Assembly: GCA_022402525.1 (NCBI GenBank)
Contig: JAKRSB010000126.1
Location: forward strand, 1 to 64,000
DNA: 64,000 bases
From: Thermosynechococcaceae cyanobacterium MS004
GTDB taxonomy: Bacteria > Cyanobacteriota > Cyanobacteriia > Thermosynechococcales > Thermosynechococcaceae
Direction: 5' to 3'
The notes below the pieces were generated by a model, which worked only from the letters and a program-made list of their open reading frames with translations, ran no database searches and had not been told where the DNA came from. Position 1 is the first letter of the stretch. Every line of letters starts with the position of its first letter. A program made the translations under genes and the position numbers. Shown piece by piece: positions 8,437 to 18,029 of the stretch.

Positions 8437-9120
8437 ATGATTTCTGTTAAAGAATTAATTAAAGAGTCTCGCTTTTCTGGCAATTATTTTGTGCCAGATA
8501 CCTACATCCAAGGCGATCTTGAATCTGGCCTCATTGAAAACCGCGATGGCGGTCGCCTATTGGCGCTGCCAGAATCTTTCATTCAGGCTATTTATGAAGG
8601 ACTCACGGAAGAAGTTGGGAATGCCTCTGAAGCGGTGCTTTATAAGTGTGGAGCCTGGTGGGGCAAAACATTCTATCGTCGCTTTGCTGAAGAAGTGAGC
8701 CAGCATCTGGGGCGTCCCTTGGCAGAAATTGACATGATTGAGTTTCTGCAGTCTTTTCAGCAGTGCTGGAAAACCCACGGTTGGGGCAACATTGAGCTAG
8801 ATTTTGACTTTTATCAAAATGGCTTCATTGTGGCAAAAATCTATAACTCAGCCTTTGCCAGAACTAGTCCAACCCTAGACAAACCCAAGTGCTTTGTAGA
8901 AGCTGGCCTGCTCAGTTCGTTCTTTGGCGGGCTGACGGGACAAAAGCTGCACTGCATTCAAACTACCTGTGAATCTCTGGGTGCCGACTGTAATCATTTT
9001 GTATTGGGGCTGCCGGAGCGCGTCAAGCGTGCTGAAGCTTGGCTTCAGGAAAAGCACGACCACGCCACCATCATGGAGCGCCTCAGTCATGGTCAGGCGG
9101 ATCGCTATGTCAAGCCATAA
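8437..9120 (+). CDS. V4R-domain protein, Slr0147-like
   Basis: 227 residues, a paralogue of the first operon gene. Shared features are LPESFIQAIYEGLTEEVGNAS, the Gly-Trp-Gly-Asn-Ile-Glu stretch near 112-118, AFARTSP..KPKC and GLLSSFFGGLTGQKLHCIQTTCESLGADCNHFVLG. Cysteines near 152, 175, 180 and 186 are conserved in position with many V4R proteins. AGGAGA at 8424-8429 gives a good ribosome site. Two different V4R proteins in one operon suggest a heteromer or two ligand states. Function is inferred from family and operon only. Confidence 0.85.
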   Translation: MISVKELIKESRFSGNYFVPDTYIQGDLESGLIENRDGGRLLALPESFIQAIYEGLTEEVGNASEAVLYKCGAWWGKTFYRRFAEEVSQHLGRPLAEIDMIEFLQSFQQCWKTHGWGNIELDFDFYQNGFIVAKIYNSAFARTSPTLDKPKCFVEAGLLSSFFGGLTGQKLHCIQTTCESLGADCNHFVLGLPERVKRAEAWLQEKHDHATIMERLSHGQADRYVKP

Positions 9121-9328
9121 GCCTACTAGAGAATAGGCTTGCTAGAGAATGAGTCCCCAACGGGAGCTTAGGTTGATCCAAGATGAATAGCGAAAGCAGC
9201 ACAACGAGCTTTAGCCTCACTCGCTCATGAAATATGCCCACTGGATCAGCAGATTAGTTTAGGTTAGCCCGTTTAGGTCAGTCCGTTTAAGTCAGCCCGT
9301 TAGATAAAAGAGTTCAGGAGTTTAGTTC

Positions 9329-9808
9329 GTGGCCAAAACCGTCAAAATCGACTCTATCAACGAAGAGACCGTCGTCCAAACCAACGACAATCTTCTGTCG
9401 GTGCTCTTACAGAAAGACCTAAAAGTCTCCCGTGAGTGTGGCGGACGCGGCATGTGCGCAACCTGCCACATCTTTATCAAAGGCGGGATGGAGCATCTAT
9501 CTCCCATGAGTCGCCGAGAGCAGCGCACCCTGGAAGTCATTACCACCTGCGGCACAAATTCCCGCCTTGCCTGTCAGGCTCGCGTGGTGGGAGATGGGGT
9601 CGTTGTCGAGCTGCCTGCTGGGATGTATGTCAGCGAAGTTGAGGATATTGAAGCCCTCATCGGCCAGAGAGCCTCTCAAGATATTTTGCATCCACTCTAC
9701 GGGACTGTCCTCGTTGAGACTGGCAAACTGATCACCCGCACAATGATCAGCCAGCTCAAAGAAACTCAAGGAGAGGTTTCGCAGGTTTTGGCTAGGGCTG
9801 CTGATTAG
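9329..9808 (+). CDS. 2Fe-2S ferredoxin of adrenodoxin-like spacing, Slr0148-like
   Basis: 159 residues. Cluster ligands are probably Cys37, Cys43, Cys46 (C-x5-C-x2-C in ECGGRGMCATC) and Cys82 (SRLAC). The first spacing is that of adrenodoxin-type rather than plant-type ferredoxins. About 60 residues follow the ferredoxin domain (from 100), ending in a helix; ordinary ferredoxins lack this tail. The start is GTG 9329. A 208-base spacer with HIP1-free, repeat-like GTTTAGGTCAG units separates it from the preceding V4R gene. It may carry electrons within the Pap protein set; partners are unknown. Confidence 0.85.
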   Translation: MAKTVKIDSINEETVVQTNDNLLSVLLQKDLKVSRECGGRGMCATCHIFIKGGMEHLSPMSRREQRTLEVITTCGTNSRLACQARVVGDGVVVELPAGMYVSEVEDIEALIGQRASQDILHPLYGTVLVETGKLITRTMISQLKETQGEVSQVLARAAD

Positions 9809-9874
9809 CCCGCCCTTATTTATCCTTCCCCATTTTTTCTCCCCCATTTTTTCTCCCCCGCTTTTATAGACATT

Positions 9875-10342
9875 ATGTTGACCCAACTTTCTCGCCTAAC
9901 CCAAGAAACCGATGGCCGCTACGCCACTTCTGAAGAACTACAGTTTTTGAAAGACTATATTGCAAGCACTCAGGAGCGGGTCCAGGCTTACAAGACTGTC
10001 CGAGACAATGAAGCTTTCTTGCTTGAAGACCTCTATAACCAGGTACAAACTGTTGATCGCGGATCGCTGTATAAAGGCACGGAGGATGTCTCTACCTTCT
10101 TCCGCCGCGACCAAAAAAATGTGTTGAGAGTCGCTGCGGCTTCGATGTTGTTTAACGACCTAGACTTTTTGCGGGAAGGTCTATTGCTGTGGCATCGCAC
10201 CATTATCAAAGCGTTTCGTGTTGAGCGACCGTCCCAGGTGGCCTGCCAGGTCATCAATGCGGTATTTGCTAAATATTTAGCGCCAGATCAGCTGAAGTTG
10301 ATGTCGCCCGTTTTGGGATTGTGGCGCGCAATTTTAGGCTAG
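9875..10342 (+). CDS. Phycobilisome-like globin-fold protein, Slr0149-like
   Basis: 155 residues, related to the Slr0146-like gene upstream (shared pattern RERV/IE-Y-T-VRD and AA-S-MLFND-FL). The N-terminal LTQETDGRYATSEELQFLKDYI resembles the start of allophycocyanin and phycocyanin chains. The bilin cysteine position is again non-cysteine (MLFND), and the only cysteine (VACQVINAV, near 127) lies elsewhere. By order it matches slr0149. The spacing to the next gene (111 bases) leaves no room for the slr0150-type ferredoxin found there in Synechocystis. Confidence 0.75.
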   Translation: MLTQLSRLTQETDGRYATSEELQFLKDYIASTQERVQAYKTVRDNEAFLLEDLYNQVQTVDRGSLYKGTEDVSTFFRRDQKNVLRVAAASMLFNDLDFLREGLLLWHRTIIKAFRVERPSQVACQVINAVFAKYLAPDQLKLMSPVLGLWRAILG

Positions 10343-10453
10343 GCGTCTTTAATGCAGCCTTTTTACGGCAGCCTCCTCAATGCCGTTTCTTCCCTAATTT
10401 ATAAAACCCTAACGACACGCCATTCACAGTTGACTTCAAAGAGGGATTAAGCC

Positions 10454-11263
10454 ATGACCATTTCCGAGAATACTGACGAGAGAAAGATTAAAGCAAGCTG
10501 GCGCGAGTGGGCTGAAGGCATTGCGGTGGTGGGTGCTGTGGGCGGATCTGTCGTGGCAGTCACGGCCGCTGCTACTCAGCAAATTGCGTTGTTATCTTTA
10601 TTGCCCTTATCCTTGGCTAGTGCCTTAAGTTTTGCTAATCGTCGTCAACTTCAGTCTGAGTTTCATCTGCATCGGGATGCGACCAATACGGTGCTTGATA
10701 AGCAGGTTCATCAGTTCCAACGCGAAATTAAAACGCTGATGCATGAGCTGATTGAGGCATCTTCCGCCAGACAGCAGCAGTTTGCAAGCCGCGTTGAAAA
10801 TTCTGTGGGCGATCTGAGCGATCGCCTGCAAACCCTCGATCAGCAATACCAGGTGCTCCAGGCAAATTCGGCCAAGATTGAGGCGCAGCAGACCGAGTTG
10901 CTGTCCAGCACCTTTGAAGATGGCTACTGCCGTCGGGGTCTAGAGCATGAGAAACAAGGTGAATTTAAGCAGGCGATCGCCGTTTATAGCGAGGCGCTTC
11001 GCCTGAATCCGGACTATGCCCAAGCCTATCTGTATCGCGGTTCCGCTCATGCAAAGGCTGGCCAAAAACAACAGGCGATCGCCGACCTGCGGACAGCCAC
11101 CAAACTCTTCTTTGAGGTAGGCGACCTAGACAGCTACCACAAAGCCCGCGCCCTCAGTGAAGAAGTCCATAGCGGATCTTCTCCAGCGTCGGAGGCTGCT
11201 GTCAGAGCCGCTGAGCCAGAACCCATGGCGGAACGCCTTGCTGTGGACGAACTGTTTGTTTAG
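10454..11263 (+). CDS. Membrane-anchored TPR protein, Slr0151-like
   Basis: 269 residues. A hydrophobic stretch (about 21-60, Gly/Ala/Val rich, then LLSLLPLSLASALSFA) suggests one or two membrane spans. A Gln-rich coiled coil (about 70-150) follows, then two tetratricopeptide repeats (GLEHEKQGEFKQAIAVYSEA and AYLYRGSAHAKAGQKQQAIA, about 156-225). By gene order and domain order it matches slr0151, a thylakoid protein linked to photosystem II assembly and repair in Synechocystis. The C-terminal 30 residues are Ala/Glu rich. Confidence 0.8.
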   Translation: MTISENTDERKIKASWREWAEGIAVVGAVGGSVVAVTAAATQQIALLSLLPLSLASALSFANRRQLQSEFHLHRDATNTVLDKQVHQFQREIKTLMHELIEASSARQQQFASRVENSVGDLSDRLQTLDQQYQVLQANSAKIEAQQTELLSSTFEDGYCRRGLEHEKQGEFKQAIAVYSEALRLNPDYAQAYLYRGSAHAKAGQKQQAIADLRTATKLFFEVGDLDSYHKARALSEEVHSGSSPASEAAVRAAEPEPMAERLAVDELFV

Positions 11264-11368
11264 CGCGTTCTTTGTTGGTGCGTAGTCTAGCAGAGTTATC
11301 TGACAGAGTTGCCTAGCAGAGTTGCGTAGCTGTTTGGTTTGAACAGCTTTATGAAGCTGCTTCCACCC

Positions 11369-11422
11369 AAAAGACTCGGAACCTTATGGGGCTAAATGGC
11401 CCTAGGATTCCGGGTCTTTTTT
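11369..11422 (+). terminator. Intrinsic terminator between the TPR gene and the kinase gene
   Basis: An A-rich arm reading AAAAGAC-CGGAA (from 11369) pairs with TTCCGGGTCTTTTTT ending at 11422. A smaller GGGGC/GGCCC hairpin sits in the loop, and the 3' arm ends in a run of T. It lies 106 bases after the TPR stop. It therefore separates the kinase transcript from the rest of the Pap-like operon, at least in part. The A-run on the other side could let it act in both directions. Confidence 0.75.
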
Positions 11423-11606
11423 CGTCACTTTTTAGGTTGGAGCCTGCTTGATGTCCAGGTTCATTATGCCAAGGCCGCAGATTACGCCAATCCTGCCCGC
11501 TCAGCTCCTGAAATCTTGAAAATAAGCAAGAATAGCCGTAAGGACTACGCAGCACGTGGGAACCTTAGGGTTAAGCGCTCTGCTTTTGATTCCTGCCTCC
11601 CTCAAT

Positions 11607-13634
11607 ATGACAAACTCTCGGTATCACATTTTAGGGGAAGTTGGGCAAGGACAGTTTGGACAAGTCTTTTGTGCTAGCGATCGCACCACAGGCGAGCTGG
11701 TAGCCATGAAAAAGCTAGACTCGCTTCGCTTTCCCACCCATCAGTTTTTACGAGAGCTTGCGGTGCTTGTGCGCCTAGAGCACCCCAATGTTGTCGGGCT
11801 CCAGGGCTTAGAGTACAGCAAAACCGGACGCTACCTCGTCATTGACTACTGCCAAGGCGGCACGCTGCGCAGCCTCATGGAATCTAAAGTAGACCTTAGC
11901 CTTGCCCAAAAGCTACAGCTGGTTCGCGATATTTTGCTGGGGCTAGAGCATGTCCATGAGCATCATATTATTCACTGTGACCTGAAGCCCGACAATATTT
12001 TACTCAACGTCATCGACCAAGGCTGGAGCGCGCACATTGCAGACTTTGGGATCGCCCATTTTCTAGAACCTGCTGACGGCCAAAATCCTAGCTCTGGCCA
12101 CACAGGCTCTCCCGCCTACATGGCCCCAGAACGATTCTACGGCAGCTATTCTCCGGAGTCCGATCTGTATGCGGTCGGCGTACTGCTGTTTGAGATGGTG
12201 GTGGGTCGCCGCCCGTTTTCAGGGATGCCCGCTGATATCCTCAAAGCCCACCTCAACCAGCCGCTACGCATTCCCCAGTCTATCCCGTCTATTCTCAAGA
12301 TTATTCTGCGAAAATCGCTGCAAAAGCTGCCTCAAAATCGATATAGCTCCGCAGCATCTATGCGCATGATGCTAGAAACCGTCATTGCAAATTTGACCTA
12401 TTCTGGCCCCCTATCGGACAAGGGAAACCCGATCCCTGACTGGAGAACCCAAGCCCTACTAGATCCAGAACTTTCTCTAAAAGAGATTTCAGAAGAAACT
12501 CCAGAAGAGGTTCCAGAAGAAATTCCAGAAGAGGTTTCAGACCTTACGCCAGAACCTACACCAAGCGTGACCGACCAGGGTCACCCTAAGGCGTGGCTGG
12601 CTCAGGATCAGGGGCTATCTCCGGTACGGATTATTCCCCTTCAATGCCAGCACCTCCAGCCGATCGCCACTCTAGATGGATTCGTGCATGGGCTGTGGCT
12701 TCGACCACAGGGTTGTGTGGTAGCCGCCCTTCAGGGACAGCAGACTCAGCTCTCTCTGCTTCAGAATCAACCCTTACCACAGTCCATCCAGCCCATAGGC
12801 CAATTTCAGACAGACTTCGGTCAGTCGATCGAACCTTCCGCTCCCGCACCCCATAGAATTGATCTTGATCCCAAAGGTCAATGGCTTGGCCTCCTTCAGC
12901 AGCAGTTACCGATCCCCAACGCCTGGGAGAGTTCTTCTGATGCACAGGCTAACAGTGTGCTATCTAGAAGTGCGCTACCTAAAAGTGTGCTACAGGTTTT
13001 TAATCTGAGCCAAGCTCAACCTTTATGCGATCGCGCTCTATACGATCACCCTCTGCCCTCAGCCGCACATCAACTCTGGTTCACCAGTTCTCGGCATATT
13101 TTGGTCAGTTTTCCAACGCCAGAAGCATCCCCAGAGATATCCCCAGAGCCATCCCCAGAAGCATTCCCCCAAGTACATCCAGAAGCCCCCTCTGGCACAA
13201 CGCTTCAGCTCTGGAGTCGGCGCGGCCACCAATACTGGACTTATCCACTGGGCGCGGACATTCATCAAGCCATTCAAATGAGTCCTGATCGCCTTTTTGC
13301 CCTTTGCGCTAAGCCCAGCCTCATGGGGCTATGGATTGATCTCTACCCGCTCAAGATTCGACAGATTCCCCTAAAAACTCAGGCCGACTGGGTAGGAGTG
13401 ACCCGATGGGGGTTTATCCTCGCAAGTCAGGCCGGAGAACTCACCTACCTGAACCGTCGTGGGCGCATCATGGCTGAGGCTCAACTGCCCATCCCACCAG
13501 AAACAACCCTCAGCGCGATCGCCACCAGTCCCCAATCCAGCTTGCTCTGGATCGCTACCCAGGGTAAACAAGAGAGTCACTTGTTTACCCTAGATCTCAA
13601 TCTAGAGCTTCCTAAGGTCTTGCTACGTCTCTAG
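11607..13634 (+). CDS. spkG: Serine/threonine protein kinase, SpkG-like (Slr0152)
   Basis: About 675 residues from the ATG at 11607; an upstream in-frame GTG at 11556 would add 17 residues that do not look like protein kinase sequence. The kinase domain is complete: glycine loop GEVGQGQFGQV, Lys35, HCDLKPDN with Asp125, DFG at 146-148 and GSPAYMAPE. HCD replaces the usual HRD, so it is a non-RD kinase. Two low-complexity Pro/Glu segments (about 285-315 and 500-528) flank a beta-rich region resembling a propeller. Position after the Slr0151-like gene supports SpkG. Substrates are unknown; a ferredoxin of the cluster is a reasonable candidate. Confidence 0.85.
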   Translation: MTNSRYHILGEVGQGQFGQVFCASDRTTGELVAMKKLDSLRFPTHQFLRELAVLVRLEHPNVVGLQGLEYSKTGRYLVIDYCQGGTLRSLMESKVDLSLAQKLQLVRDILLGLEHVHEHHIIHCDLKPDNILLNVIDQGWSAHIADFGIAHFLEPADGQNPSSGHTGSPAYMAPERFYGSYSPESDLYAVGVLLFEMVVGRRPFSGMPADILKAHLNQPLRIPQSIPSILKIILRKSLQKLPQNRYSSAASMRMMLETVIANLTYSGPLSDKGNPIPDWRTQALLDPELSLKEISEETPEEVPEEIPEEVSDLTPEPTPSVTDQGHPKAWLAQDQGLSPVRIIPLQCQHLQPIATLDGFVHGLWLRPQGCVVAALQGQQTQLSLLQNQPLPQSIQPIGQFQTDFGQSIEPSAPAPHRIDLDPKGQWLGLLQQQLPIPNAWESSSDAQANSVLSRSALPKSVLQVFNLSQAQPLCDRALYDHPLPSAAHQLWFTSSRHILVSFPTPEASPEISPEPSPEAFPQVHPEAPSGTTLQLWSRRGHQYWTYPLGADIHQAIQMSPDRLFALCAKPSLMGLWIDLYPLKIRQIPLKTQADWVGVTRWGFILASQAGELTYLNRRGRIMAEAQLPIPPETTLSAIATSPQSSLLWIATQGKQESHLFTLDLNLELPKVLLRL

Positions 13635-13675
13635 TCGGATTAAATCTAGTCGGATTAAACCTAGTCGGATTAAAT
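13631..13675. repeat. 15-bp tandem repeat, 3 copies, containing the kinase stop codon
   Basis: Three units of CTAGTCGGATTAAAT/C lie head to tail. The TAG in the first unit (13632-13634) is the kinase stop codon, and the following units repeat the same sequence downstream. Confidence 0.9.
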
Positions 13676-13702
13676 TAAGAACCGTAAACCAGATCTGAGC
13701 GG

Positions 13703-15049
13703 CTACCCCTGGAGAATCTGAGCTGCCAGAGCCAAGCTCTCCTCAAACAAAATATCTCGTCCCCATCGCTGAAGCTGCTGACTCATCAAACTTTCAGCGC
13801 TGCGATCGTCAAGCGGCGTAACATGCTGTACCCGACAAGACTGGGCACCCCCACCTGCTTCCATCCGCATGCAGCCACGAGTTTCTGAGCAAATGACCGT
13901 ACAGCAGTCCGCCTCAAGATTGGTCGAGGATAGCTTAAGGTCAATCAAGTCTCCAACCACATCCCCCGGATCTCCGACCGGTACAGCGGCAAGCTCTGCC
14001 TCAATGCTGAGCTGAGCCTCGTTGGTAAATTTGACCCGGCGCAGATCATAGTCTCCACCTTCTTCGGTGTAGGAGACCGGATACCACTTTAAGCGACTGG
14101 CGATCCAGCCCAAAAATAAAATACCCTGGGCTGAATTTCCAGCCTCATGATCTAGGACAAAGCGATCCACTTCCGCTAGTGCAGCTCGTCGCGTGGGTGG
14201 GTCAAAGGCTTCGGCGGTCAACTCCTGCCAGGCCGCCAGCCGCCGCCAGTTGAGGTCTGAAATATTAATGCCTTTTTGGTGCAGTTCGTGGATATGAAGC
14301 AGCGCTGAAGTCGCGTTTTCAAAGGTGCTAGAGTCCACAATGGTCATATTGACAAAGGCCGATAGCTTTCGGAATAGCTCCTGGTCAAAATCTGGAACCG
14401 CTTTCCACCAGAGAAACTTGGGCAGGTCACCAATAACCAGGGACTGAATAAAGCCCGAAACCTCTGCCAGCTCAGCTTCAGTGCCTTTGAGGGTGATATA
14501 TTCGGAACAAATTAGGCTGCTGCCGTTTTTCTGTACTGGACAATAGGCTGATACCTGCGCCCGCACGCCCCCGGTAGATTCGCTGACGGGGCTGAGCGCA
14601 ATAATTCGAGATGGGCTTTGGCGTGCCACATCATCTGCAACCCCAGCCCCCCCCGCATCTAGGACATAGGGCAACCCGTCAGAAGCTGCCTGCGATCGCT
14701 TGTTAGCGCGCTCTTCTCGGAGCTTTTGCAGCAGTTCCGGCGAAGCCTTACCGTCCACAGGTAGGCCAAATTTGGACTGTGCTACCTTAATGGCCGCTTT
14801 TGTGCGGGAGCCGCCAATGCCGTCTACAGGCCCCGTGTAGTAGCCAAGATCGGCCAAAAGCTGCTGAATTTCGGAAGGCTCGTACACGATCAGGCTAAAG
14901 GTTGCAGCTCGCGTGACGCCAGACAGCATCGAGCCATCTTCAAGCAGAGAATCCCCGGCCCAAAGCTTACTGAGTTCGACATTAACCTCTTCAAGAGAAA
15001 CATCCGTCGGGGTCTGTAGGGCAATCAGTGAAGCGGAAGAAGTTGACAT
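13703..15049 (-). CDS. opcA: Glucose-6-phosphate dehydrogenase assembly protein OpcA
   Basis: 448 residues. OpcA is the cyanobacterial activator of Zwf; it favours the oligomeric, active dehydrogenase under oxidising (dark) conditions. An N-terminal peptidoglycan-binding-like module is visible (LLADLGYYTGPVDGIGGSRT, about 63-112). The OpcA domains follow (ALSPVSESTGGVRAQVSAYC, then PKFLWWKAVPDF and LFLGWIASRLKWYPV). Cysteines near 169, 181 and 371-386 are candidates for redox control. It is last in the minus-strand order fbp, tal, zwf, opcA, known from heterocystous and other cyanobacteria. Confidence 0.93.
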   Translation of the reverse strand: MSTSSASLIALQTPTDVSLEEVNVELSKLWAGDSLLEDGSMLSGVTRAATFSLIVYEPSEIQQLLADLGYYTGPVDGIGGSRTKAAIKVAQSKFGLPVDGKASPELLQKLREERANKRSQAASDGLPYVLDAGGAGVADDVARQSPSRIIALSPVSESTGGVRAQVSAYCPVQKNGSSLICSEYITLKGTEAELAEVSGFIQSLVIGDLPKFLWWKAVPDFDQELFRKLSAFVNMTIVDSSTFENATSALLHIHELHQKGINISDLNWRRLAAWQELTAEAFDPPTRRAALAEVDRFVLDHEAGNSAQGILFLGWIASRLKWYPVSYTEEGGDYDLRRVKFTNEAQLSIEAELAAVPVGDPGDVVGDLIDLKLSSTNLEADCCTVICSETRGCMRMEAGGGAQSCRVQHVTPLDDRSAESLMSQQLQRWGRDILFEESLALAAQILQG

Positions 15050-15244
15050 AGCGCTTATTCTCGATAGAAATTACAGAACATCCCAGAACATCGCGAAAGA
15101 TCGTAGTTGTCAGGTATTTCGATGGTGAGGTATCTCGACTCTTGGCATTTGATTAAGCCAAATCATTAAGTTACAACGGGGCATTTTCAGTCAGTTAACG
15201 CGATAAATTTATTGCGTTAACTTTTTCGCGCTAACTTTATTGCA

Positions 15245-16774
15245 TTAAAGTCGTCGCCAGCGCCGCCCGTCTCGGTTGAGTAGCTGTTCCGCAGCCTCTG
15301 GCTCCCAGGTGCCTGCTTCGTAGGTTGGAATCGCCGCCGGATCGGTATAAGATTCCCACACCGTCAGCGCAGGCGTGACCACTCGCCAAGCCGCTTCGAC
15401 CTCATCCGCACGGGTAAAGAGGGTTTGATCGCCCATCATGCAGTCTAAAAGTAGGCGATCGTAAGCGTCTGAATTGGAGCTACCAAAGGCCGCACCATAG
15501 CCAAAATCCATATCCACCGAGCGCGTCCGCAGATCAGGCCCCGGCATCTTGACCTCAAAGTGCAGAGAAATGCCTTCATTGGGCTGAATTCGCATGGTCA
15601 GAATATTGGGACTGACCTGCTGCGCCGCAGACTGAAAAATCAAAAAGGGGACTTCGCGGAAGTGAATGGAAATTTCGCTGACCTTCTTGGGCAAACGCTT
15701 GCCAGTCCGCAAGTAAAAGGGCACGCCCTGCCAGCGCCAGGTATCAATCAGCAGCTTCATGGCCACAAAGGTGGGTGTCGTTGAGTTGGGGTCAACACCA
15801 GGGGCCTCACGGTAGCCTTCCACGGGCTTTCCTTTCATCCAGCCGCTAGTGTACTGTCCCCGAATGGCGGAATATTCTAGGTTGTGAATATCTGCAAGGC
15901 GCATGGCCTGAAGTACCTTGACCTTTTCAGTCCGAATGCTGTCGGCATCTAGGGCGTTGGGGGGCTCCATCGCGGTCAGGCACAGGAGCTGTAGGATATG
16001 GTTTTGCACCATATCTCGGAGCGCCCCGGCGGTTTCGTAGTAGCCCGCACGATCTTCAACGCCGACGGTTTCCGCCACCGTAATTTGGACGTGATCCACA
16101 AACTGACGATTCCAGAGGGGTTCAAAAATAGCGTTAGCAAACCGAAAGACCAGCAGGTTTTGAACCGTTTCTTTGCCCAGGTAGTGATCAATCCGATAGA
16201 CCTGGTTTTCGCGGCAGACCTTTTGCACAATCTTGTTGAGGGACTGGGCGGACTGTAAATCTCGGCCAAAGGGCTTTTCAATCACCAGCCGCGTTTTAGA
16301 CCGCTCTTTCAGCATGCCTGCTGCGCCAAGCTGCTGAATTGCTTCAGCAAAAAATTTAGGGGATACGGACAGGTAAAACATCCGGTTGCCAAAGGTGCCC
16401 CGTCGTCCATCTAGCTCGCCTAAGAATAGATTGAGCTTTTGATAGAAGGCGGGGTCATCCATGTCCCCAGCGCAGTAAAAAATGCCTTCTGCAAAGCTTT
16501 TCCAGGTTTCCTCTGAGTGAATGCCATCGGAAAACTCTTCTATTCCTTGGCGCAGGTGCTCTCGAAAAAAGTCGTGGCTCCAGTCGCGGCGAGCAACGCC
16601 CACAATCGTCAACTCGGCGGGGAGACGACGATCCTGCATCAGATGGTAGATGGCGGGAATCAGCTTCCGCTGGGTGAGGTCGCCAGAGGCACCAAAAATC
16701 ACGATAATTTGTGGCTCAGGAATGCGCTCTTGTTGAAGACCAACGCGCAGTGGATTTTCGAGTAGTGCAACCAT
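15245..16774 (-). CDS. zwf: Glucose-6-phosphate 1-dehydrogenase
   Basis: First enzyme of the oxidative pentose phosphate pathway: glucose 6-phosphate plus NADP+ to 6-phosphogluconolactone. The length of 509 residues is standard. The coenzyme motif [19 protein letters not shown] lies near residues 28-46, and the substrate/active-site motif [19 protein letters not shown] near 194-212. The start [13 protein letters not shown] is cyanobacteria-like. An AT-rich spacer of 195 bases with imperfect AAAGTTAACGC repeats separates it from opcA. It provides night-time NADPH together with tal and opcA. Confidence 0.96.
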   Translation of the reverse strand: MVALLENPLRVGLQQERIPEPQIIVIFGASGDLTQRKLIPAIYHLMQDRRLPAELTIVGVARRDWSHDFFREHLRQGIEEFSDGIHSEETWKSFAEGIFYCAGDMDDPAFYQKLNLFLGELDGRRGTFGNRMFYLSVSPKFFAEAIQQLGAAGMLKERSKTRLVIEKPFGRDLQSAQSLNKIVQKVCRENQVYRIDHYLGKETVQNLLVFRFANAIFEPLWNRQFVDHVQITVAETVGVEDRAGYYETAGALRDMVQNHILQLLCLTAMEPPNALDADSIRTEKVKVLQAMRLADIHNLEYSAIRGQYTSGWMKGKPVEGYREAPGVDPNSTTPTFVAMKLLIDTWRWQGVPFYLRTGKRLPKKVSEISIHFREVPFLIFQSAAQQVSPNILTMRIQPNEGISLHFEVKMPGPDLRTRSVDMDFGYGAAFGSSNSDAYDRLLLDCMMGDQTLFTRADEVEAAWRVVTPALTVWESYTDPAAIPTYEAGTWEPEAAEQLLNRDGRRWRRL

Positions 16775-16817
16775 AGGCTTGAGTGAGACTCACGGGTATT
16801 AGATTAAGCTGTAGCAG

Positions 16818-16883
16818 ATTCGGTCAGCTAATTCGGTCAGCCAATTCGGTCAGCCAATTCGGTCAGCCAATTCGGTCAGGCTA
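16818..16883. repeat. 13-bp tandem repeat, 5 copies, containing the tal stop codon
   Basis: Units of ATTCGGTCAGCCA run from 16818 to 16883; the last has one extra base. The CTA at 16881-16883 is the complement of the tal TAG stop, so on the coding strand the array starts at the stop codon. It fills most of the tal-zwf spacer. The element recurs five times with almost no change, so it is young. Confidence 0.9.
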
Positions 16884-18029
16884 AACCGCAGCGAGGCGCT
16901 GTACTTTTTCTTCGAGGGATTTAAGCAGCGACTCAAAGGGCTGCACAAACTTTACGATGCCGTCTTCGAGGAGTTCTGTCATGACCTGCTGGAGATCAAT
17001 ATAGATATCTGGGTCGTTGAGGGTGGCGATCGCCTGCTGGGCTTCTTCCACCCCTGTTGCGACTCGATTTTCTACATTGCAGTGATCGGCACAGGCGGTA
17101 ATGGTGCTAGGGGGAAGTGTATTCACCGTATCGGGGCCAATCAGCTCATCCACATACATCACATCGCTGTAGGCTGGATTTTTGGTGCCGGTGCTGGCCC
17201 ACAGCAGCCGCTGCACCCGCGCACCCTTCGCTGAAAGCGCTTTCCAGCGATCGCTCTGAATAATTTTGAGGTACTTCTGGTAGGCTACCTTCGCGTTTGC
17301 AACGGCAATTTTGCCCTTAATGGACAGCAGCCGCTGGGCTAAATTGGGGTTGCTATCCCCAATTTCTTTGAGCTGAGCATCAATCAGGTCATCAATTTTG
17401 CTGTCAATCCGGCTTAAGAAAAAGCTGGCGACCGAGGCCACGTTGCTGATGTCTTGACCCGCCGCTACCCGCGCCTCTAGTCCTCGAATATAGGCCCAAG
17501 CCGTATCGATATAGCTTTGCACCGAGAACAGCAGCGTGACGTTCACGCTGATCCCGTCTGCAATGACCTGCTCCACGGCGGGCAGTCCTTCTGGCGTACC
17601 GGGGATTTTAATCATCACGTTGGGGCGATCGATCACCTTGTGGTAGCGCCTCGCTTCGCTGATGGTGCTTTGAGTATCCTTGGCGATCGTCGGCGGCACT
17701 TCAATGCTGATGTAGCCATCTAGGCCATCCGTCTGGTCATAGACAGGCCGAAAAATATCGCAGGCGTCCCGAATATCGTCAAAGGTCAGGGATTCATAGA
17801 TTTCTAAAACCGACTTTTTGGCGCGAATGCCTGCTTCAATGTCCGCGTCGTAGATGGCATTTCCGGCGATCGCCTTTTCAAAAATCGCGGGATTTGAGGT
17901 CACGCCGCGAATGCCCAAGGTTTCGATCAGGGACTTAAGCTCGCCCGATTTAATCAGGTCGCGGCTGAGGTTATCCATCCAGATGCTTTGGCCAACATCT
18001 GTAATTTCAAGGAGGTGGTTTGTGGTCAT
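16881..18029 (-). CDS. tal: Transaldolase
   Basis: Transfers a dihydroxyacetone unit between sedoheptulose 7-phosphate and glyceraldehyde 3-phosphate in the pentose phosphate pathway. The ATG at 18029 (MTTNHLLEI) is chosen because GGAGA lies just upstream; the reading frame stays open to 18101 without family-like sequence. From the ATG it is 382 residues, the length of the bacterial/cyanobacterial long form. IRGVTSNPAIFEKAI marks the N-terminus, and the Schiff-base lysine is expected in VMIKIPGTPEGLPA. It lies between fbp and zwf. Confidence 0.95.
   Translation of the reverse strand: MTTNHLLEITDVGQSIWMDNLSRDLIKSGELKSLIETLGIRGVTSNPAIFEKAIAGNAIYDADIEAGIRAKKSVLEIYESLTFDDIRDACDIFRPVYDQTDGLDGYISIEVPPTIAKDTQSTISEARRYHKVIDRPNVMIKIPGTPEGLPAVEQVIADGISVNVTLLFSVQSYIDTAWAYIRGLEARVAAGQDISNVASVASFFLSRIDSKIDDLIDAQLKEIGDSNPNLAQRLLSIKGKIAVANAKVAYQKYLKIIQSDRWKALSAKGARVQRLLWASTGTKNPAYSDVMYVDELIGPDTVNTLPPSTITACADHCNVENRVATGVEEAQQAIATLNDPDIYIDLQQVMTELLEDGIVKFVQPFESLLKSLEEKVQRLAAV

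Noticed and set aside
16818-16883. CRISPR-like regular repeats
   Set aside because: The units are directly abutting, 13 bases long, with no spacers between and no cas genes in the window. The same holds for the other arrays.
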